Of a stretch of DNA of 64,000 nucleotides, positions 57,055-64,000 are shown piece by piece (positions within the stretch are counted from its first letter, which is position 1; every line of letters begins with the position of its first letter). The DNA lies in contig SRKS01000006.1 in NCBI GenBank assembly GCA_004802645.1, positions 496,001-560,000 of the forward strand, read 5' to 3'. Source of the DNA: Amesomyces nigricolor. Its lineage: Eukaryota > Ascomycota > Sordariomycetes > Sordariales > Chaetomiaceae. Made by a program: the position numbers and the translations under genes. A model generated the notes under the pieces. The model was not told where the DNA came from. It saw only the letters and a program-made list of their open reading frames with translations, and ran no database searches.

Positions 57055-57571
57055 CGCGGCGGGTAGTCGTGGAGTGCGATGGCCACGGGGATGTCCAGGT
57101 AAGTGATGATGCGGGTTGGCTGTGGTTGCGAGTGTGGTTGGGGTGTGGGATGAAGCCAGCCTCGACGTCGCTGCGTCGCTGACATAGGACTGGGCACTGG
57201 GGAATGCGGCGGTTGGACGTCGCTGTTGGTGGAGCTGTTAGCTCACTGCCTTGTTTCAGGCCTTGGCAAAGAGATGGGGGTTAGGGTTGCTGTGTCCGGA
57301 CAGTGTGGATCACAGCCAAAGACGGTGTCATGACGACTTCCAAAAAAGAATGGAGGAAAAAAGAGAGAAAGAAAGGAACAGTCTTCAATTCGCTGCCAGG
57401 TCGCTGTCATCAACCACTCACCGTGTCCCTCACCACGCTGCCCCATCCCATCAAATCCAGCGCTCCTCGTCACAACACGGCCATTGGCCCGCCGGATCAA
57501 CTCCCTGCACCTGGAGACCCAACTCGTGAATTCCGCCGCCATGGGAATTGATGCCACTGATTTCTGTCACA
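57055..57571. other. VPH1 promoter region
   Basis: 517 bp upstream of VPH1 and downstream of the DUF6546-like relic. No gene. Confidence 0.5.
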
Positions 57572-58312
57572 TCACCTTGAATACCACGCCCCCATCCGGC
57601 CCATCCGCCGCGCAGTCTCAGACCAGGCATTGACCACCTCCGGCGACAGGTCGAAGCGCGGTCTGCCGCCCCACGTCACCACCCACCTCTGCTGTTCCAC
57701 CACCTGGTATTGGAAGCGACAGACCCGATAGAGCCATGTGAACGAGAGAGTTATCTCCGGGAGTTTGAGCATCCCCACGGCGACCTCAGTCGCGGTGCAC
57801 AGCATGTCCATCACCAGCTCGCGGCAATCCCTGTGTAAGCAGGGGGAAGTCAACGCAAGTGTTTTCAGTTCCGGCCAGTTCCACTTGCTGTTGCTTCTGC
57901 ATGCCTCTTTGCATGCCTCTTTTCATGCCTCGAAGAAGTCGACGGCATCGGCCATGTACAGGGCCGTCAGGTGCTCGAGCTGAACGCTGCACCTCGCCAA
58001 CGCCCGCCCTACCCCTGCGCTCGGCTTCCTCATGGCGTTTACATAGCCGTGTGAGTCGGTGTCAAACGACCGATCGAACTGCAAGCTGTTCTCCTCGCGA
58101 TACGTCACATTTTTCAGGTTTGACTGCGCGGCCAGTCTGAGGAAGAGTAATTCCAACCCTGCCAGAAGTCAGCAGTGAATAACCAGCATGCAGGGACGCC
58201 AACCCACCAGCGTCGACAGCCCGCGTCTTCCAGGCCCACCATTCCCTCCAGATCTCCAGATTTATCTCCCGCAGGTTGGGGAGCCCCGAACCAATCACTC
58301 GAAGATGGGGAC
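57572..58312 (-). pseudogene. DUF6546/F-box-like gene, 5' truncated and stopped
   Basis: Minus-strand reading gives CPHLRVIGSGLPNLREINLE, IWREWWAWKTRAVDAG, then across a 49-nt GTGGGT/GGCAG intron LELLFLRLAAQSNLKNV, LTALYMADAVDFFEA and a TGA at 57923-57925. Past the stop the same frame continues WNWPELKTLALTSPCL, FQYQVVEQQ and GRPRFDLSPEVVNAW to 57572. This matches the C-terminal half of ascomycete DUF6546 proteins (ADAxDFF, LxxLALTS, FxYQV, LSPxVVxAW). The N-terminal F-box half is missing because the frame closes just upstream of 58312. Two defects make a functional product unlikely. Confidence 0.65.
57896..57931 (-). repeat. Three tandem 12-bp units inside the DUF6546-like relic
   Basis: On the minus strand: GAGGCATGAAAA, GAGGCATGCAAA, GAGGCATGCAGA. 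The length is a multiple of three, so the frame is kept. The first unit has TGA where the others have TGC. Confidence 0.85.
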
Positions 58313-60365
58313 ACGAAGTTCAAATGGCAGCGCGTCCTAGCATGCCTTTCCGGATTTCGACGAGTACTTCATGGTGGTGGGGGGTGTTGGGGTGAGATCT
58401 CGTTTCAAGAAAAAGGTGATGCCCAGGAGAAGATCACAAAAGGATGAGAGAGGGGGAAGATGCTTAAATGTTGTTCGTTGACTCACCTGTTCCTTCCTGG
58501 CTTGCCAGGCGGTCATCGATCACGCCTGCCACCTCATTTTTCTTCGTTTTCCTCTTCTATCCTTTTCCTTGCTTTTCCTCTCACCTTTTCGCTCATTTTA
58601 TCTTCATTTCTCATCGAATATTCATGAAGTCTTTGGCCGCTCTCCCAGTGTGGTACGCCCCCTGACACCCCCTGAACCCCCCCCCCCAACCTCTTTGGAT
58701 TTCAAAGCCCTCCAGATTCGAACACGAGAGCAGCCGGGAAGCCCCTTCACGCAGTTTCTTTGAACAACGATCTCCAACGACACATAAGCTCACAAGTACC
58801 ATGACAAAACCCTAGGGGACTTGCTCGCCAGAGGCTTAAACAGTAACTAAACACCTCAACGATACGAAGTACCAGATGATCCATCCCGTTTCCCATTCTG
58901 GTCAAGCTCCGGCACCGACCGACTAGCACTGCAACCTCAACTCCAGAACCCTCCCCCCTTGTCACCATCCATGGACCTCTCCCCCAACCGGTACTCCGTA
59001 CCGTACGGAGTACCCCTTCCACCTTTCCCTCTCCCAACAACTCAAAAATAACATCCCATCTGACCCCTGTTCTCACCTCCCCCTCCCCTCACGGGAAATC
59101 GATCGCCCCCCGCACCCGTCCATGCATGCATCCCGCCCGCGCGGCACCCCAATCGGAGGTGCGTGGGGGTTACACCCGCGTCCCTGCCCCGGCATTGGCT
59201 CACAGGCTGCCTCTTATCTCTTGCGATCAGGCATTTGCGTGATTCATCAGAGATGCGGGATATATCTGTCAGATGGGGATTTGATTCATGGGTAGGGTTT
59301 CGACGAAGACATCAGGATAGAAATAGATCTGGCCCTGCCATCTCACACACCCATCAGTTTCTCTCCCGTCTCTTGTTCACCCAGTCTCTCTTCAGGACCG
59401 CAACCCGGGGTGAACCGGGAGCCAACCTGGATTCAACCTGAACTCAGCCTGCAAGTGCACAGCTCTTCCGTCCCTTAACAGCACGAAAATTTATACCAAA
59501 TCACCAGTATATCGACGAGAAAGGATCAGGTCGGAATCTCCTTGACTACCTAACCTAGTTGATGCCTAATAAGAAAACTCCTTCGGCCATTCTCAACACT
59601 CTTGAAACAAAACAAATAAGAATCACCAGTTCAGAGTCGGGTCAACCTCCTCGAGTCCCGTTCCAACTTCCACCTTCCCTCCATCCCCTTCTCCGTATCC
59701 TTCAATTTGTTTTCGCTGTTACCAGGTATCACTTTCCTTCATAGGTATCAATCTCACTCGCAAATTCATTTCCCCCATCTCATCTCCATCCCTCGCTTCA
59801 AGACGAAGCACCTCGTTCCCAACTCTCTCCTCTTCCTCTCTGCCCTTGAGAAACGACTTCCACGAAAATGAAACCAGAGCGGCAGCAGCAAACCCAGGCA
59901 AAACCAGGAGCAGCAAAACACCATGCGATGCACCAAACCACCAACAGGCGATGCGATGCCGGATCCCCCCAAGAACCGACGACGAACGAGTTGCCAGAAA
60001 AACCAGAACCCGAAATTATGATGCAAACCCCCTTTCGACGCACAAAAACAAACTCCGTTTTTTCCCAACCCGTCCATCCGTTCGTCCTTCCTGGAAGAAG
60101 ATTGAATCGCCCGCCCGCCAAAAATAAAACAAAGTCAAAGCCAGAAACGATCCCCGAAAAGAAAAACCTCAGAAAAATCAGACGCCACCCGCTTCGCTAG
60201 CCATGGTATCGATACGAAAGGAAGTCCCGTCCCGAAACAATGACGAACGAACGAAACACCGCAATGCAGCAAAACACCCAGAGAAACCCAGCCGAAACCC
60301 AAAGAAACCCAGACCAAGGAAAACCCATCGACAGACACCAAAAAAGACACTCATCAGGGCTTCAC
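58313..60365. other. 2-kb gene-free stretch before the LRR gene 3' end
   Basis: AT-richer than average, no recognisable ORF. Holds the palindrome at 58991 and a C-run near 58678-58687. Confidence 0.5.
58991..59015. repeat. 25-bp perfect palindrome with one-base centre
   Basis: Arms GGTACTCCGTAC and GTACGGAGTACC are exact reverse complements around a single C. TACGGAGTA-type palindromes recur in filamentous fungal genomes. Whether this is a protein-binding site or the end of a small inverted-repeat element cannot be told from one copy. Confidence 0.8.
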
Positions 60366-62383
60366 TCAAAGCTTCCGCCCAAACATAAAACTCCCATACA
60401 TCCCCCCCACCTCAGCATACGCGACCGGCACCTTCCTCATCCCCCAACTCTCCGCCCCCATCTTCCACGCCCTCCTCCCATCATCCCTCAACCCCACCAC
60501 CCCCTTCCCGGCATTACTCCCCCCCGCATTATTATATCCAGTATTACCAGCCCCCGGCTGCTCTCTCACCAACCACCCCCTCGCGCCACACTCGCTCACC
60601 CGCCACCCGCTCCTCCTCAACGCCGCCGCGCTCTTACTCACCCTCCTAAACACATCCTCCGCCAGCTCCACCACCTCAAGCGGCTCCGAGAACCCCTTGA
60701 GCACCGCACACCGGCTGCCAAACAGATACACCAGATCCAGCTCCGCGCCCCAGAAGTCCGACAGGTCCAGATACCGCAGCGAATGTGGCACCCAGTCGAT
60801 CTGCATGGCGTCAGAGTCGTCCTCGTCGGGGACGAACAGCCGGTTGACGTCCTTGAGGGAGATGGCGCGGCCGAGAGCGAGTTCCTCGAGATTTTTGGTC
60901 AAGGGGCGGAGGAGGTCGATGTGGGAGGGGGCCATTTTGGAGCCTTTCAGGCTCAGACTCTTCAACGACCTCGGTAGGACGGGAAGCAGCTGGGTGATGT
61001 CGTCCGCGTCAAACGACTGGTGGCTGCGGGCGTCGGTGGCGAGGCTGAGGAATTGCAGGCCCTGGACGGCAGGGTGGCGCGCGAGGAAGTCTGTCACGGC
61101 GCGGGCGGAGAGCAGCGTGCATTTCGCGAGGTTGAGGTGCGTGATGCGGGCGGTGGAGGGGATGGATTCGAGGGCGGCGTCCGTGATGCGGGTTCCCGCG
61201 ACGTCGAGATGGGTGAGGCGGGTGAGGCGCGGGAGGAGGGCTTCGAAGACGGAGGAGGGGAGGGTGAGGCACTTGTGCAGGGAGAGGCGCTGGAGGGGGA
61301 GGTCCCTGGGCCAGTTGGGGGTGATGATGGAGAGGAAGGATTCCTTGAAGGGGGTGGAGGTGCAGCCGCAGAAGTCGAGGGCTTTTATCTGCGGGAGGCC
61401 GAGGAAGAGTTTTTGAAGGACGGCGGCGTCGAGGTCCTCGTCGATGTACTCCTGCCCGAGAAACTCCTGCAGGAGCGGGGTCAGCTCGAGGCAGCGCAGC
61501 AGCGTCTCGGAGGTGAGGTTGCGGGCGCGGGAGCGCTCGGCGGCGGTGGAGAAGAGCTGGGAGGGGTTGAAGTGGCAGAAGTCGAGGCGGCGCACGATGG
61601 TGCCCAGCTCCGGGTGGGCGGTGATGTGGGTAAGGAACTTGTGAAAAATTCGAGAGTGGGGAATGGTGATCCTGGTGTACAGCGTGCTGAGGGTCGCGAC
61701 GTGCAGGGTCCTGGACGTCAGCAGCAGCGACATAAGATCGACATTGCGTCTCGTGAGGCCATTGGGAGGGACGTCGAGCGCGAGGAGGTTGATGATGGCG
61801 GCTGGGGAGGTGTTAGCGAACGGCAACAGACCCATGTGTGGGGCCGGCACTCACTCAATATCTCGGTCGGCAGCCTCTCGATGGCGGCATTGCCGGGCCT
61901 GTTCTGGCCGCGCTTGGTCGGGCGCGAGGGAGCGCCGTTGAAGACCTGGTTCAGGACCTGGAGGTCCCCGAAGCTCTTGCTGGCGAGCTTGCCCTTAACT
62001 TGGATGCCCTTCCAGCCCTGGAAGCTGTCGGCGGGAGTCCAGTAGCCGAGGAGTTTGCTGTTGGGGTGGGTGACGGGTGGCTGGAACTGGGTCTGAATCA
62101 TGTTGAAGCCCCTGCTCGACGATGGTGTGGGTGACGGGAGACCTGGGCTGGTGGGCGTCGAGTCGACGATGGCCTCGTCGTTGTCGGCACCGAAGTAGGA
62201 CGAGATCTTGGAGTGGGAAAAAGTCTGCGGCAGGGTGCTTTCGTGCTCGCGGATGGAGGAGAAGGAAGAGCGAGAAACCCGGTCCGGCGACGAAGGCCGG
62301 GAATGCTCGTCGGCCATGGCTTTGTAGTCCGGGGACCGAAGGGGTTGCAGATGGTCTGCTCCTGGTCTTGGCTTGGGCGCCAT
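60366..62383 (-). CDS. Leucine-rich-repeat, F-box-like protein
   Basis: Probably a substrate adaptor or scaffold; exact role unknown. Two exons (62383-61855, 61801-60366) give 654 residues. A disordered Ser/Pro-rich N-terminus (~170 residues) leads to an F-box-like segment split by the intron: NAAIERLPTEIL in exon 1 and IINLLALDVPPNGLTRRNV in exon 2. Leucine-rich repeats follow (IVRRLDFCHF, QIKALDFCGC, LPLQRLSLHKC, RLTHLDVAGTRITDAALESI, ITHLNLAKC, SLKSLSLKGS, SLRYLDLSDFWG). The C-terminus (GWRVSECGARGWLVRE, GMYGSFMFGRKL) is distinctive of a fungal family without a common name. The start could also be the in-frame Met in KAMADEHS. Confidence 0.8.
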
Positions 62384-64000
62384 CGGGGGTAGGGGACGGA
62401 GGAGAGAGCAAGGGGTGGTGGTGGACGACAGGGGGCTTGGCGGTGCGGTCTGGGGGGGAAGATTGCAGGGCGGCCGGTGTGAGATGGCAACAGGCGGCGC
62501 GACGAGGAGGAGACCGAAGAGAGAGAAGTTGGCTGGGCCACACGGACACGATGGGGTCCGTGATTCGATGCGGAGCCCTGGTCTGGGGTGTTCCAGCCAG
62601 TCGGCAGACGCGAGCGCTGACGAGACGGAGGCGATGGCCTGGTCTCACAGGGGGGCGTGGATGGACGGCGGAAGACGGCCGGAGCCTTTCTATTAGTCAA
62701 GGACGCAGCTTGTTAGGTAACAAGAAGGTTCGCAGCGCCGCGGTGCGGGGAAGCTGCGCAGTTGTGTTGATTCGGATCCGCAAATCGTGATCTTGTGTGT
62801 GTGTGTGAATCGTCAATTGACGGCTGGCGCAGATTTGTTGAAGGCAGGCTGGCCGGCTTGTTGGTGAGGTGCGGCAGGGATCGTGGACGACGAATTGTTG
62901 AAGTTTGCGGCTGTTGGTGTCCGCTGCGGAGACAGTGTTTGGCGGTGGACTAGAAGAGGCGGAAACGAGCCCGTCGTGGATGGGGCTGTGGTAACGAGGG
63001 ATCGATATGTTCGGTGAGAGGCAATCAGAAGCCGGCGGCGCACAATGGCATGTCTTATTTCGCGATGGTGGTGTCGGACGAGATGGCAGAAATAACGGCA
63101 GACAGACGGAACGGGAGGCGATTGTTTTGGGAATTGGAGATGGTGACTCTTCTCTTTTTGGGTCTGGGGAAGAAATAACAAGGTACGTCAGGCGCCGATG
63201 CAGGCCGGGAAACAAGCTCAGTAGGGGACCTCCAGCGCTGAAGTCCTGATGACACAGGGCGGCGGGCAAAACGCGAGCTGGGCGTAGTCACCTGGACATG
63301 GTCGCTCCGACAGGACGGTTGCCGTGCCGCGCCTGTGGTCGCCTCCGCTGTGTCCGAGCAGAGAAAAGTGGAATGGAAAATCCTGGCAGGGTTGATGGGG
63401 CTGCCAGAGTGGACACTAGCCCAAAGCGGTAGGTCAGTGTTCTTCAGAGTTTTCGCCTCAATAATCCAGGATTGCTCTCGATGACTGAAATTGACCAGAC
63501 TGATAAAAAGCCGAGCAACCCTCCGCGGCCGCGAGTGATGGCGCCGAGCAGATGTTGGTGGTGCGAACAGCGCAACAAAGCAGGAAGACGCGAAGGGGCG
63601 ACCCGTTGACGAGTCCGGCCCAAGCTCTCATTGGTCTGAGCGGCGGTGCTGAAGGAGGGACCCTTGCCACCTGCCAGAAATCGAACATCCGAGTTTCCAT
63701 GACATCCCATAACATCATCCTTCGCTGTGGCAGGTCTGGTGGCCTGAAGAATTAATTCGATGCTTCTCCGCCGGACACAGCCCGGCACTCAACACCATGA
63801 CGGCTGGCGATGCAGATGTCTCGATTTTACTGTGCTCTGTGGCATTGTGCGACCCAGCGCCTTGTTCACTCCAGACTCCGATGATGCAGTGACGCTACGC
63901 TCTAACTGCACTCAGCACACACCGCCCGCCATTTTGGCCAAAGCCCAAGGTTGGAGTCACTCGTCGCCTGATGCCCCCTGCCAGGCTGGCGTGACGTTGC
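62384..64000. other. Upstream region of the LRR gene to window end
   Basis: 1.6 kb. Includes a short GT-repeat near 62794. Overlapping frames on both strands have no recognisable domain. Confidence 0.5.

Noticed and set aside
58690..58745. GTTCGAATC on the minus strand as a tRNA T-loop
   Set aside because: No A box at a suitable distance and the T-stem does not pair.
1..64000. CRISPR arrays, insertion sequences, intact transposons, secondary-metabolite cluster
   Set aside because: No repeat-spacer pattern, transposase, reverse transcriptase, PKS, NRPS or terpene synthase motif was seen on either strand.

Overview
The window is nuclear DNA of a filamentous ascomycete, most likely a sordariomycete. 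The evidence is short GT-AG introns of about 45-130 bp with fungal splice sites, a pyr-4-type OMP decarboxylase, ascomycete-only families (DUF6604, Zn2Cys6 and HMG-box regulators), GC-rich coding sequence, and 5S rRNA genes dispersed singly among protein genes as in Neurospora. There is no bacterial, viral or plasmid-like content and no intact transposon. Sixteen protein genes look functional, and most are conserved housekeeping genes.

Layout, left to right: FET3-type ferroxidase with two iron-regulator GATA sites in its promoter; a hypothetical protein; a 5S rRNA gene (-); PIS1 (-); URA3/pyr-4 (+); a Zn2Cys6 transcription factor (+); a relic-rich stretch (15.3-17.5 kb) holding two more 5S genes around two degraded kinase-like genes; a DUF6604 protein (-); a CCCH zinc-finger protein (-); SRP19/SEC65 (+) convergent with dynactin p150 (-); an HMG-box factor (-); RVB1 (-); an EamA transporter (-) divergent from a macrodomain (POA1-like) protein (+); TAF13 (-) divergent from the tiny five-exon KSH1 gene (+). 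A 7.6-kb gene-poor stretch follows, then SOK1 (+), VPH1 (-), a broken DUF6546-like gene (-) and an LRR/F-box-like protein (-).

The genes do not form a pathway or a biosynthetic cluster. They cover iron uptake, phosphoinositide synthesis, pyrimidine synthesis, the secretory route (SRP, KSH1, V-ATPase), transcription and chromatin (TAF13, RVB1), and microtubule transport (dynactin).

The observations most worth following are these. (1) A divergent 5S rRNA gene whose ten differences from the other two copies all keep the helices paired, four pairs by double substitution, which suggests a second functional 5S isotype. (2) KSH1, whose first coding exon appears to be the start codon alone. (3) Three conserved genes (SEC65, dynactin p150, HMG factor) that each look one base short, each with a 7-base C/G run in the affected interval, which suggests homopolymer errors in the assembly. 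(4) A DUF6546-like gene stopped inside a 12-bp tandem repeat.

I did not find a clearly new multi-gene system in this window.
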